From positions 111,790 through 175,789 of the forward strand of contig SIAJ01000001.1 in NCBI GenBank assembly GCA_009691845.1: a stretch of DNA of 64,000 nt, given 5' to 3'. Below the pieces are notes generated by a model. The model ran no database searches. It was given only the letters and a program-made list of their open reading frames with translations, and was not told the DNA's origin. The position numbers and the translations under genes are program-made. Of this stretch, positions 43,583 through 52,833 are shown piece after piece. This DNA is from Gemmataceae bacterium. Its GTDB lineage: Bacteria; Planctomycetota; Planctomycetia; Gemmatales; Gemmataceae. The number at the start of each line of letters is the position of its first letter. Position 1 is the first letter of the stretch.

Positions 43583-45499
43583 ATGTCTTGCAATCGTTTT
43601 GCCATCGCACTTCTAACCCTCGCTATTTTCGGCGTGCCTGCGGTTTTTCCAGAAGGCCTCGAACGCCTGAAGTACAACCATCCCGGCTTGGTCGTCGATC
43701 TGGGCGTCGGCCTGTGGGCCTGGCCGTTTCCGATGGATTTCGACGGCGACGGCGACCTCGATCTGGTCGTGAACTGTCCGGACAAGCCTTATAACGGCGT
43801 GTATTTCTTCGAGAATCCGGGAGGCAAGTTCCCGGTGTTCAAGCCCGGCAAACGCATCAGCAAGGGCCTACAGAACGTGCAAGTCAGCTACGTCGATGGC
43901 AAGACACGCGTGCTATCGCCGGACTTCGAGTATCCGGACTTTCTCAAGAGCGGGCTGGAAAAGGGCGTCAAACTGATTGGCTCTGCAAACGTGCATCGCA
44001 ACAAAGTTCGCGCGAACATGTGGCGTTATGCGGACTACGATGGCGATGGCCTGCTCGACCTTATAATCGGTGTCGGCGACTGGACGGATTACGGCTGGGA
44101 CAACGCCTACGACGCAAAAGGCAACTGGAAGAATGGCCCGATCCGTGGCTACGTCTACTTGCTGAAGAACACCGGCACTAACGCGAAACCATACTACGAC
44201 AACGCGCGGAAGATCATGGCTGGCTACAAGGAAGTGGAAACCTTTGGCTGGCCTTCGCCCAACCTCGCGGACTTCGATGGCGACGGCGATCTCGATTTGC
44301 TCTGTGGCGAGTTTCTCGATGGCTTCACCTACTTCGAAAACATCGGCACACGCAAGCTACCGAATTATGCCGCCGGTCGCCGGCTCAAGACGGCCGACGG
44401 CAAGCCGCTCGTGATGGACCTACAGATGATCACGCCGACGGCCATCGACTGGGATGGCGACGGCGATTTCGATCTAATCGTCGGCGACGAAGACGGCCGG
44501 GTGGCACTCATCGAAAACACCGGCAAGCGCAACGAGCGACTGCCCGTCTTCCTCGCTCCGCGTTACTTTCAGCAGGAAGCGGACGACGTGAAGTTCGGCG
44601 CACTGGCCACGCCGACGGCGTTCGATTGGGATGGCGACGGCGACACGGACATCATCTGCGGCAACACGGCCGGATACATCGCGTTCATCGAGAATCTCAG
44701 TGGCCCGAAGGTTGAACGGCCACGCTGGGCGGCACCGAAGTATCTCGAAGCCGATGGCAAAGGGATTCGCATCCAGGCTGGGCCGAACGGCTCGATTCAA
44801 GGGCCGTGCGAAGCGAAGTGGGGCTACACCACGCAGACCGTGGCCGACTGGGACGGCGACGGCTTGCCGGACATCGTCTGCAATTCGATCTGGGGCAAGG
44901 TGCACTGGTATCGCAACATCGGTACGCGGACCTCGCCCAAACTCGCGGCCGCCAAGCCGATCGAAGTGGAATGGAAAACGCCGCAACCAACGCTCGCCTG
45001 GGGTTGGCTGCGGCCGGAAGGACGCGAACTGCTCACGCAATGGCGAACGACGCCCGTGGCCGTGGACTGGAATCGAGATGGCATGGTCGATCTCGTGATG
45101 CTCGATCACGAAGGCTATCTCGCGTTCTTCGAGCGAACCAAATCGGGTCTACAACCGCCGCGACGAGCGATGTTGAATGAGAAGGGCGAACCGATCCGGC
45201 TCAACGCGGGCATCGCCGGCAAGAGCGGCCGGCGCAAGTTGTGCGTGGTCGATTGGGACGGCGATGGCAAACTGGACGTGCTCGTGAACGGTGCCAACGC
45301 CCGCTGGTTAAGACAGATCGACGCGAAGGATGGCTGCTGGCGATTCAAGGACCTGGGCGACCTCGATCCCCGCAGCATCGAGGGGCACGACACGCACCCG
45401 ACCACCGTCGATTGGAACGGCGATGGTGTGCCGGATTTGTTGATCGGGGCGGAGGATGGGCGGCTGTATTATTTGCGGAATGGTCGGTCATCAAAGTAG
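43583..45499 (+). CDS. Secreted VCBS/FG-GAP repeat protein
   Basis: 638 residues with a short hydrophobic start (IALLTLAIFGVPAVF). Nine Ca-binding loops of D-x-D-G-D-G type follow (DFDGDGDLDLV, DYDGDGLLDLI, DFDGDGDLDLL, DWDGDGDFDLI, DWDGDGDTDII, DWDGDGLPDIV, DWNRDGMVDLV, DWDGDGKLDVL, DWNGDGVPDLL), in a beta-propeller-like FG-GAP arrangement. No catalytic domain is seen. It probably acts in the envelope as a Ca-dependent binding or structural protein. Confidence 0.9.
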   Translation: MSCNRFAIALLTLAIFGVPAVFPEGLERLKYNHPGLVVDLGVGLWAWPFPMDFDGDGDLDLVVNCPDKPYNGVYFFENPGGKFPVFKPGKRISKGLQNVQVSYVDGKTRVLSPDFEYPDFLKSGLEKGVKLIGSANVHRNKVRANMWRYADYDGDGLLDLIIGVGDWTDYGWDNAYDAKGNWKNGPIRGYVYLLKNTGTNAKPYYDNARKIMAGYKEVETFGWPSPNLADFDGDGDLDLLCGEFLDGFTYFENIGTRKLPNYAAGRRLKTADGKPLVMDLQMITPTAIDWDGDGDFDLIVGDEDGRVALIENTGKRNERLPVFLAPRYFQQEADDVKFGALATPTAFDWDGDGDTDIICGNTAGYIAFIENLSGPKVERPRWAAPKYLEADGKGIRIQAGPNGSIQGPCEAKWGYTTQTVADWDGDGLPDIVCNSIWGKVHWYRNIGTRTSPKLAAAKPIEVEWKTPQPTLAWGWLRPEGRELLTQWRTTPVAVDWNRDGMVDLVMLDHEGYLAFFERTKSGLQPPRRAMLNEKGEPIRLNAGIAGKSGRRKLCVVDWDGDGKLDVLVNGANARWLRQIDAKDGCWRFKDLGDLDPRSIEGHDTHPTTVDWNGDGVPDLLIGAEDGRLYYLRNGRSSK

Positions 45500-45525
45500 T
45501 AGCCACACTCCGTGTGCCTACTACT
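45495..45525. repeat. Palindromic repeat, CACAC/GTGTG family
   Basis: Pattern agtagtagccacactccg / tgtgcctactact, lying across the VCBS stop and between it and the convergent DUF4340 gene. It may also act as terminator. Confidence 0.65.
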
Positions 45526-45529
45526 ATTT

Positions 45530-47962
45530 TCAATCCTTCTTCAACGCCGCCGGCTTGGCTCGAACTTGGGCGAAGCGGTCCGCGAGGATGAAGACGTCGC
45601 CGGGCAGGGCACTGGTCGTCGCGAAGACTTTGCCTTCCTTGTTCGGCGGTGAGATGGCCAATTTCACGGGGTCGCCCGTTTCCTGGATCATCTCGATCAG
45701 CAAGGCGTTCTTGGCCACGTCCAGGTTGTGTTCCGGCTTGGCCCCTTCCTTGTAGACGACAAAGCTCTCTGCCTTCGGCGTGGTTAATTCGTTTAGGAAA
45801 TCGTCCACTTTCCGCGGATCGAGTTCGAATATGCCGCCCGATTTGAGAGTCCATTTGCCCTCTTTGCGCTCGATTTCGAGCGTGGTCGGCGTGCCGAGCA
45901 CTTCCTGCCAACCGGTGATCTTGATGGCTTTCAGCTTGGTCTTGTCGATGCGGTGGACCGTGGTGTCGAGAACGTCGGCCTTCTGGTAGTGCTCGAAGGG
46001 ATCGCGATCCACCTCGACTACCAGGTCTTGATCGCCCGGCTTCAGGTAGACGAACTTCTTCTCGGTGCCAACATCGCCGCCGAACAGGAAGACGCGTTCG
46101 CCGCCGTCCTTGATCGTGGCCGTGATTTTGAGCCGCGTGTTCGTGGTACCGATTTCGAGCCGGTTCAGAACGTCCTCGGTGACTTTATCGGAGACGACGC
46201 GTTTGGGTGCCCAGAGCGAGATGTAGCTCAGCAGATGGAAGACCTTGAGCGGATCGGCCGCCCGGCCCTTCAGGCGGGGAGGACTGTTGATCTTCCACGT
46301 GGCTTCGCCTGTCTGCTTGGTGTCGTCCGCTCGTTCGAGTTCGAAGATGTCCTTGCCTTGTGTGAAGGAGAGTTTGAGTACCTTGTCCCTGTCGATGGGC
46401 TTGATCGTGGCATCGAGGTATTCCATGCGGCCACGCGAGGCCAGCTTGAAGACGTCGGCAGGCAGAAAGAAGTCGGCCTTGGTTTCGCCCAGGATTCGCC
46501 GGGCAAAGACGACATCGCCTACATCTTGAAGGCCAAAGATCATGCGGGCCGTCGGCGTTGGGTTGACTTTGGGCTTCGCCTTGGGGTCGGCTTTCGCATC
46601 GGGAACGATGCCCCCTTCCCATAGTTTCACATCGGCGAGGGGTTTCTCGAATCCGCGCTTGGCTTCCGGCACATCGGGAGGAGGGAAACTATCGGCGAGT
46701 TGCCGGGCCGCGAGGCGATCGAGCAATTCGTTCACAGCGCGTGGGTTGGCGGGTCGGCCCTTGCCTTCGGCATCGAAGACCTGCCAACCGAAGCCGATCT
46801 TGCGCAACTCGATCTTGTCGCCGGCGGTCTCGATGTCGATCGCGTCTACGCGGCCCGGCATGATTCGCAGCACGGCCCGATCGCGAAGGGCGTTCTTGTT
46901 GGCCATCGCGGCGAGGATTTTTTTTACCGGCTCCGCGGGCACTTCGTAGACGACGGAATCGACTTCGTGGCGGGCATAGTACTTGTCGGGCACGTCCTTG
47001 CCTCCCGCCTTGATTGGCCCGCCGACGAACACGGATTCCTTGATGCCGTCGTCCCGGCTCAGGTCGATCTGCATCGGATTGCTCTTGGCCCCATCCAAGC
47101 CGTACTTGCTGAGATCGCCTGGCGTCTCGATGATGCTCGACCGATTGGCCGGTTGAATGTTCGTGATCGTGTTCAGTAACTCGCGGACGCTGTTGATGTT
47201 GCCTGAATCTTTCCCGGTGCCACCATCAGTCGCGGCCTCGCCGTAATCGGCTGGCAGGCGGAATTTCCAGGCTCCCCCTGGTTCGCGGAAAAGAGCGAGT
47301 TCGTCTTTGCCGGCTCGCACGGCCATTGAGCGAACCTGGTTGGTCGGGTCCATGATGCCGTCGCCGATCAACTTGAGCGGCCGAAAATCGGTGATGTTCT
47401 TCGCCAGTTGCCCGGCGTTGCTGGCCCCTTTCGGCGCATCCGTTTTGAAGAGTGCGTTGAAGTCGCTGCGGCGTGCGGCGTGCGGCTTGTCGCTCGTGGT
47501 CACATAGACCACGGCCCGTTCCCCGCCGATAGTCACGTTGCCGAGCGAGACGCTCTCGGAAAGCTTGTCCGTCTTGATCGTCACCTTGAGAGGAGGGTTG
47601 TCCAGACCGTGAGCGCCCAGCTTGTTCGAGAGGGTGGCGGTCTTGTCGGTCTTGGCGTTCAAGACGCCTGTGATGATGCTGTCCACGGCCGCACTATCCA
47701 CGCGAGCCCGAGAGGGGGCAGCTAGCACCCAGTTCCTGCCGTCGCGGGTGAATACCAGCTTGTCCGGCGTCTGCCCCGGCAGTTCGATTTCGAGGGAGGT
47801 CACATCATCCGGTTTGACGTTCGCCGAACGCAGGGCTTTGAGAACATAGCCCTCGGCAGCCAGCGAGGTTTTCTTGTCGCCCGTCGAGAGCACGTAGATG
47901 CCGAGGCCCCCAAACCCGAGGACAACGATGGCGAGAAGAATGTAGGTGGTGCGGAAGTTCAT
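45530..47962 (-). CDS. DUF4340 protein
   Basis: 810 residues. An N-terminal membrane anchor (YILLAIVVLGFGGLGIYVLS) is followed by repeated beta-rich DUF4340 units (for example TSLEIELPGQTPDKLVFTRD, GRNWVLAAPSRARVDSAAVD). DUF4340 proteins are usually encoded beside Gld-like ABC transporters, as here; they are thought to face the periplasm. It ends the minus-strand exporter operon; a long palindrome (47980-48059) separates it from the gldG-like gene. Confidence 0.87.
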   Translation of the reverse strand: MNFRTTYILLAIVVLGFGGLGIYVLSTGDKKTSLAAEGYVLKALRSANVKPDDVTSLEIELPGQTPDKLVFTRDGRNWVLAAPSRARVDSAAVDSIITGVLNAKTDKTATLSNKLGAHGLDNPPLKVTIKTDKLSESVSLGNVTIGGERAVVYVTTSDKPHAARRSDFNALFKTDAPKGASNAGQLAKNITDFRPLKLIGDGIMDPTNQVRSMAVRAGKDELALFREPGGAWKFRLPADYGEAATDGGTGKDSGNINSVRELLNTITNIQPANRSSIIETPGDLSKYGLDGAKSNPMQIDLSRDDGIKESVFVGGPIKAGGKDVPDKYYARHEVDSVVYEVPAEPVKKILAAMANKNALRDRAVLRIMPGRVDAIDIETAGDKIELRKIGFGWQVFDAEGKGRPANPRAVNELLDRLAARQLADSFPPPDVPEAKRGFEKPLADVKLWEGGIVPDAKADPKAKPKVNPTPTARMIFGLQDVGDVVFARRILGETKADFFLPADVFKLASRGRMEYLDATIKPIDRDKVLKLSFTQGKDIFELERADDTKQTGEATWKINSPPRLKGRAADPLKVFHLLSYISLWAPKRVVSDKVTEDVLNRLEIGTTNTRLKITATIKDGGERVFLFGGDVGTEKKFVYLKPGDQDLVVEVDRDPFEHYQKADVLDTTVHRIDKTKLKAIKITGWQEVLGTPTTLEIERKEGKWTLKSGGIFELDPRKVDDFLNELTTPKAESFVVYKEGAKPEHNLDVAKNALLIEMIQETGDPVKLAISPPNKEGKVFATTSALPGDVFILADRFAQVRAKPAALKKD

Positions 47963-47979
47963 GATTGGTAGTTCTCAGG

Positions 47980-48059
47980 GCGAGCCGAGCGGCGTAAGCC
48001 GCCGGGTGAAGACCTTATTCGAAATACACCACCCGGCGGCTAACGCCGCTCGGTTCGCC
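47980..48059. repeat. Long palindrome within the Gld-like operon
   Basis: Arms of about 28 bases (ggcgagccgagcggcgtaag... and its complement ending gccgctcggttcgcc) with a 23-base loop, between the gldG-like stop and the DUF4340 start. It is related to the gcgagcc units at 4923 and 1851. It could weaken read-through into the DUF4340 gene. Confidence 0.65.
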
Positions 48060-48069
48060 GACTTGTGAA

Positions 48070-50178
48070 TTATCTTCGCCTGGATAACCAAACGCTAACA
48101 CCGCAGGAGACGATCCCCAACGTCACCAATGCCAACAGGATGATCTGGCTCGACGACTCGATCGGCATTTCCAGGGCGAAGGTGCCGATCTTGCGTGGTG
48201 GAATGCCGATGCTCGAATCGCGTTCGCGGAGCCAGTCGATGCTGTCGCTGAAGAACTGCTGGCGGAATTCCTCCGCGCCGCTGACCACTGGTCCTTGATC
48301 CTGAAGAAACGTCTCGCTGCCGAAGACGATCATCTTCGGCTTCTGAACGGGCTTGGCTCCGCCCATCGAACTCTCCATGACGCCGACGGCCACTGGAACC
48401 GGAGTGCCCGATACTCGCTTTGCCAGTCGAACCGGAGCGTTATTGCGGTCTGCAAGTTCTTGAAGCAGCAGGCTGGGGGCCGTCAGGAGGTCCTCTTCTT
48501 GCCAGGTCCGCATGTCTGTACCCATGAGCGGGCTGACGCGATACATACCCGCCTGTGCATTCGGGCTCGGGCGGATCGGCCGGGTATCTTTCAAGACCAA
48601 GGGAACTTGTCCGACCACGCGGGACAGATCCCCTTCGATGCGAAACGGGGCGACCAGAACGAATTCGGGTGGTGCACTGAGCACACCAGGCCAGGCCATG
48701 ATTCGATGCGAGGCATCCACCTCGACTCCGTAGTCCGTCATCAATGCTTCAAGTCCCGAGAGACCCACGCGGCCTTGTTGATTGCGAAAGGCAGGCAGAC
48801 AGACGAGCAACTTGCCCGGCCGGTTGGGGCGGCGCAGATATTCGCGCAGTGCGACCACCATCGGATCGTCTTGTGGGAGCGTGCGCCGGATGCCGGCCAC
48901 CACGACTACCGAGGCGTCGTCCGGAACTTTCGCTCCAGGTTCCTCGAAAGTCAACGGCTCGACATTCATCTTGCGATCGCGGAGATATTGAACGACGATA
49001 CTGGCGGACTTGTCGCGTTCCTGCCCGGCCTCGATCGACAACTCGCCGTGCCCTTGCGTAAAGTAAATCTTCTCCTTCGCGCGGGCATCCGTGAGGTACA
49101 TCAATTCGGTCATCAGCCGGTTTTCCCCCTGGAATAGGGGCGGTCCACGACGATCGGATTCAAACAAGTCTGTATCACGAATGAACGCGGTCGCTTCTTC
49201 GTTGTCGCCCACAGACACGAGCATGCCGAGCTGATCTCGATCAGCCGGATTGATCTTGAGCAGATCCATCAACGCGGCAATGCGAATATTATCCAGGCCG
49301 GGAGAAAGAAAGGTCGCCTTGAAGTGTTTCGAGTAATCTTCGCATTGAGTCAACAGTCCACGGGAATCCGAGTAGAGGTTGTCGTAATTCTCCGGCATGA
49401 TCAGATACACATGAACCGGACGATCGAGAGAACTGAGGAATCGCTTCGACTCATCCGCGAGTTCCGTGAACGCCGAATCATTCGTTACCAAGGTATTCGG
49501 AACTCGAATGAAGGCAGCCACATTGATCGCGATGAGCACGAGAAGAAGAAGCAAACCGACAAAGACTGCATTGAACCCGTACAGGACACGGCGCAACCCG
49601 GCATTCGTTCGTTCTTCGCTTCGCGCCAGTTGAATGCTTACAAACATGAGCATCAAGCCTGCCAGGAATACGGCAGAGGCGTAGAGCACCCATTTCGCTT
49701 CACTCGGATCGTCGCTGCCCACCCACTTAACCAGGCTCTCAGACCATTCGTAGCCAAGGTACGCACCTGCAAGAGTTGTGAGTAAGCCGAGCATGCCCCC
49801 AAAAAAGAGCAACTCCTTCCGGGCCGCTGTTTCGGGTGCAGTCGGTTCGGCCGGATGGCTGAACAGCCACACAGCGGATAACAGGGCGACGAGGGCGATG
49901 GAGCCTGCCCAGAGTGATGCGATTCGGTAGTCGGAACTCTTTTTTGGTCTGTCGTCGGCTTTCTGCTCTTCTTCTTGCTTGTTCAACTCGTTGGGCAGGA
50001 GTTTGCCGCCGGCTTTTTCCGCACTGCGCGCTTCACTACGAGCGAAGCCCCAGACGCCCCACCAAACGGAAAGGGAACCGAGAATCACTCCAGCCACGAT
50101 GAGGCCAATCGCCACTTGCTGGCGACTGGCCACAAGTGTGGCAAGGAGTGGAGACGATTTCTTAGGTTCCGTAGTCAT
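48070..50178 (-). CDS. GldG-like ABC exporter auxiliary protein
   Basis: 702 residues. Membrane helices lie at the N-terminus (IGLIVAGVILGSLSVWWGVW), three or four more up to about 235, and at the C-terminus (IILLALVTLGIVSCGVSVWL). Between them, residues about 240-660 form a large extracytosolic part typical of GldG/DUF7088-ABC_transp_aux proteins (RPVHVYLIMPENYDNLYSDS, GDNEEATAFIRDTDLFE, IYFTQGHGELSIEAGQERDK). It pairs with the permease and ATPase encoded just upstream. Confidence 0.87.
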   Translation of the reverse strand: MTTEPKKSSPLLATLVASRQQVAIGLIVAGVILGSLSVWWGVWGFARSEARSAEKAGGKLLPNELNKQEEEQKADDRPKKSSDYRIASLWAGSIALVALLSAVWLFSHPAEPTAPETAARKELLFFGGMLGLLTTLAGAYLGYEWSESLVKWVGSDDPSEAKWVLYASAVFLAGLMLMFVSIQLARSEERTNAGLRRVLYGFNAVFVGLLLLLVLIAINVAAFIRVPNTLVTNDSAFTELADESKRFLSSLDRPVHVYLIMPENYDNLYSDSRGLLTQCEDYSKHFKATFLSPGLDNIRIAALMDLLKINPADRDQLGMLVSVGDNEEATAFIRDTDLFESDRRGPPLFQGENRLMTELMYLTDARAKEKIYFTQGHGELSIEAGQERDKSASIVVQYLRDRKMNVEPLTFEEPGAKVPDDASVVVVAGIRRTLPQDDPMVVALREYLRRPNRPGKLLVCLPAFRNQQGRVGLSGLEALMTDYGVEVDASHRIMAWPGVLSAPPEFVLVAPFRIEGDLSRVVGQVPLVLKDTRPIRPSPNAQAGMYRVSPLMGTDMRTWQEEDLLTAPSLLLQELADRNNAPVRLAKRVSGTPVPVAVGVMESSMGGAKPVQKPKMIVFGSETFLQDQGPVVSGAEEFRQQFFSDSIDWLRERDSSIGIPPRKIGTFALEMPIESSSQIILLALVTLGIVSCGVSVWLSRRR

Positions 50179-50225
50179 TGCTCAGAATCCGTTTAGCCGC
50201 GACGCGAAATAGGATCGCGTCTGAA

Positions 50226-51776
50226 TCAACTCCAACGCCGGGCTTCAACCACCTTCACCGTCATGAATGTCCAGAACACCGCAATCGAAGAATGGATGAA
50301 CAAGTCGCGCAAGTGCAATCGACCTTGCAGCGATTCCGCCCACAACAACACGAACGAGAGATGATTGAAAATCACATATTTGGACGAGATCTCTGGTGCT
50401 AGTTTTGCGAACAAAAACAGGCCGATCCAAAAAGACATGCCCAGGAACGTGAGGGCGGCCGAAATAATCTGGTTCTGAGTAAGGGCCGAGAAGAACAAGC
50501 CCATTGACACGAACGAGGCCCCGGTTGCAAGCAAAGCCAGATAGAAGCTGATCAGGGGTCGATACTCGAACACTTTGCCCGTTTCGACACGAAGGTGAAG
50601 CAGAAAAAGCAGCCAAATTCCCCAGAGCAGCATGTAGAACAGAAGGGAGGCGAGCAACTTGCTCATGACAACCTGGACCTCGGATACCGGGGCGCACATC
50701 AACACCTCATACGTCCCTGAGCGTTTCTCCTCGCTGATCAACCGCATCGTCAGAACGGGCACAATGAAAATTAACATGAACACACCGAGGAGGTGTCCCA
50801 GGTAGTAGTTCACCACGATTGGTTCGAGTTGCCCACGAGCCGAGAGTGACGAAAGGAATAACACGTACTCGCCGCTGGCCATCATGGCACTAATGAACAT
50901 CAGGATGTATGCGATCGGCGAGCAAAAGTAAGCGAGCAACTCGCGCCGCGTGAGCACGATGATGGTTCGATCGGAGACAATGAACACGGCCGTCACAACA
51001 TAGGTCAGCCCGAGCGACATGATTAGCAAACCGGCCGGAATGAAGAATGGACGATCACCAGGAATAAGCGATCGTATCAAGGCCGCGATGAACGCCAGCA
51101 GGCCGATGGCCCCGATGCAGAGTGCGGGATTGTGACCGTCCAGATCTGCCCCGCCGAGTTGGTGGACCAACGCGCACAGAAAGGCCAGCCCGAGCATGGC
51201 CAGCACCGATCCGTAGGTCAGTGCGAAGGAGGACACAACCAGCCCGCCGCCTAGCCCGAAGATCGAAAGCAAGATTCCGAGAATGCCGAGAGCTATCAGG
51301 CCGTGCTTGCGATTCTTCTCGTCGGTCTCATTCCGGCAGAACGGCATGAGGAAGAACAAACCCGCCAGGAAGCAGGCCCAGCCGAACGGGAAAAACAGCG
51401 AGATGATGACCTTCGGGCCATCCTCCGGAGCAGGTCGAGCCCAGGAGATGATCACCGGCAAGATAGACAGAATCGTGCCCGACATCGGCAAGCCCATGCC
51501 GCCGACGTAGCCGTACAGCCGACGAATCAATTGATCGGTATCGCGTGTGGCATGGAAGAACATCAGGGCCATGCCGACCAGAATGCCCGTGAAGCCAACG
51601 TTATTGCCGATCTCAACGCCCAGCCGAGCTTTGGCCGCGTTCAGAATCAAGATCAGCACGCCCAGGACAACCGCCATCAGCCCGGTGAGGCCAACGGTGC
51701 GTGCGAACGACACTTGGTCCTCGGTCAGGGCCGAGGGGGCCATTTCGGGTGTGCCGGTGATCATCTCGCTCGACAT
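50226..51776 (-). CDS. ABC-2 type exporter permease, GldF-like
   Basis: 516 residues from the ATG at 51776 (MSSEMITGTPEM); the frame is open to 51887. Six helices in the second half (RELLAYFCSPIAYILMFISA, LGVFMLIFIVPVLTMRLISE, LFYMLLWGIWLLFLLHLRV) match ABC-2 permeases with the EEKRSGTYEVLMCAPV segment. The first half has six or more extra helices, making it about twice the length of GldF. It works with the ATPase encoded upstream and the GldG-like protein downstream. Confidence 0.87.
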   Translation of the reverse strand: MSSEMITGTPEMAPSALTEDQVSFARTVGLTGLMAVVLGVLILILNAAKARLGVEIGNNVGFTGILVGMALMFFHATRDTDQLIRRLYGYVGGMGLPMSGTILSILPVIISWARPAPEDGPKVIISLFFPFGWACFLAGLFFLMPFCRNETDEKNRKHGLIALGILGILLSIFGLGGGLVVSSFALTYGSVLAMLGLAFLCALVHQLGGADLDGHNPALCIGAIGLLAFIAALIRSLIPGDRPFFIPAGLLIMSLGLTYVVTAVFIVSDRTIIVLTRRELLAYFCSPIAYILMFISAMMASGEYVLFLSSLSARGQLEPIVVNYYLGHLLGVFMLIFIVPVLTMRLISEEKRSGTYEVLMCAPVSEVQVVMSKLLASLLFYMLLWGIWLLFLLHLRVETGKVFEYRPLISFYLALLATGASFVSMGLFFSALTQNQIISAALTFLGMSFWIGLFLFAKLAPEISSKYVIFNHLSFVLLWAESLQGRLHLRDLFIHSSIAVFWTFMTVKVVEARRWS

Positions 51777-51807
51777 TGATGGTGTTCCCTTGCTTCCGAA
51801 TCTTCCG

Positions 51808-51896
51808 GTAGGGTGGGTGGAGGCTTTGCGGAACCCACCACTGCGGCCTGCTACCCGCCGAACTGGTGGGTTGCGCAAAGCCTGCAAATCCCTACG
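51808..51896. repeat. Palindromic repeat between permease and ATPase genes
   Basis: An imperfect inverted repeat (aggctttgcggaacccacca at 51821-51840; tggtgggttgcgcaaagcct at 51864-51883; outer gtaggg / ccctac). It lies between the ATPase stop and the permease start inside an operon. It is a different sequence from the other two families. Confidence 0.6.
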
Positions 51897-52833
51897 TTTC
51901 CCGATTCAAAACCACGTCCGTGTACAGCCCCTCCAGGTTCCTTCGACGCAGGTCGAGTCGACGGATCGACCAGCCCTTTTCGATCACCTTCTTGCCCAGC
52001 GATTCCCGCAGGTCCTGGCCGCGTTCCTGTTCGATCTCGACAGAAAGCAGGCCGTCTTCCATCGGCTTGGTCACAACCTTTTTCACGCCCGGCTGGCCTT
52101 CGAGCCAAAGCGGAATCTGTTCGGCCGGGCCTCGTACTTCCATCACCAGCAACGGCACTTGTTCCCCGAGTTTGCTAAGTTTGCCGTCCCAGCGAATCGT
52201 GCCTCGATTGATAATGATGACGCGGTCGCAAATCGCTTCGACTTCGGAGAGAATGTGCGTTGAAAGCAGCACCGTGTGCGTGCCGGCCAGTTCCTTGATT
52301 GTTTCCAGCGTCTGCCGAATCTGAATCGGGTCGAGGCCAGATGTCGGCTCGTCCAGGATCAAAACTTTCGGGTCGGCAATCAGCGCGTCGGCCAAACCCA
52401 CGCGCTGGCGATAGCCTTTCGAGAGAGTACCCAGCAGTCGCCGACGTACTTCTTTCACCCGGCACTTTTCGAGACAGTTCTCGACGCGAGCTTTACGGAT
52501 CGACCGATCGACCTGTTTGAGCTTGGCCCGATAAACGAGATATTCCTCAACCCGCATCTCGGGATACAGAGGCACGCTCTCCGGGAGGTAGCCAATGCAC
52601 TCGCGGACTTTCATGGAGTCGTTCATCACGTCGAAGCCGCAAACGGAAGCGACGCCGCTGGTTGCCGGTAGGAACGTGGTCAAGACGCGCATGGAGGTGG
52701 ACTTGCCGGCCCCGTTCGGGCCGAGGAAACCGACGAGTTCGCCGGGTGCCACCTGAAAATTGATGCGATCGACGGCGACCACCGGGCCGTACCGTTTGCA
52801 CAGATTATCGACGCGGATCGCCTGGTCGTTCAT
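51892..52833 (-). CDS. ABC transporter ATP-binding protein, GldA-like
   Basis: 313 residues. Walker A is GPNGAGKST (about 38-46), the signature is LSKGYRQRVGLADALI, Walker B is KVLILDEPTSGLDP, and the switch His is in LLSTHILSEVEAI. The C-terminal 80 residues (from about 225) match the DUF4162-like tail of ABC-2 exporter ATPases. First gene of the minus-strand operon with permease, GldG-like protein and DUF4340 protein. Confidence 0.93.
   Translation of the reverse strand: MNDQAIRVDNLCKRYGPVVAVDRINFQVAPGELVGFLGPNGAGKSTSMRVLTTFLPATSGVASVCGFDVMNDSMKVRECIGYLPESVPLYPEMRVEEYLVYRAKLKQVDRSIRKARVENCLEKCRVKEVRRRLLGTLSKGYRQRVGLADALIADPKVLILDEPTSGLDPIQIRQTLETIKELAGTHTVLLSTHILSEVEAICDRVIIINRGTIRWDGKLSKLGEQVPLLVMEVRGPAEQIPLWLEGQPGVKKVVTKPMEDGLLSVEIEQERGQDLRESLGKKVIEKGWSIRRLDLRRRNLEGLYTDVVLNRET

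Noticed and set aside
43471..45525. Pair of palindromes flanking the VCBS gene as possible transposon ends
   Set aside because: They belong to a dispersed intergenic family found elsewhere as single copies, and no transposase lies between them.
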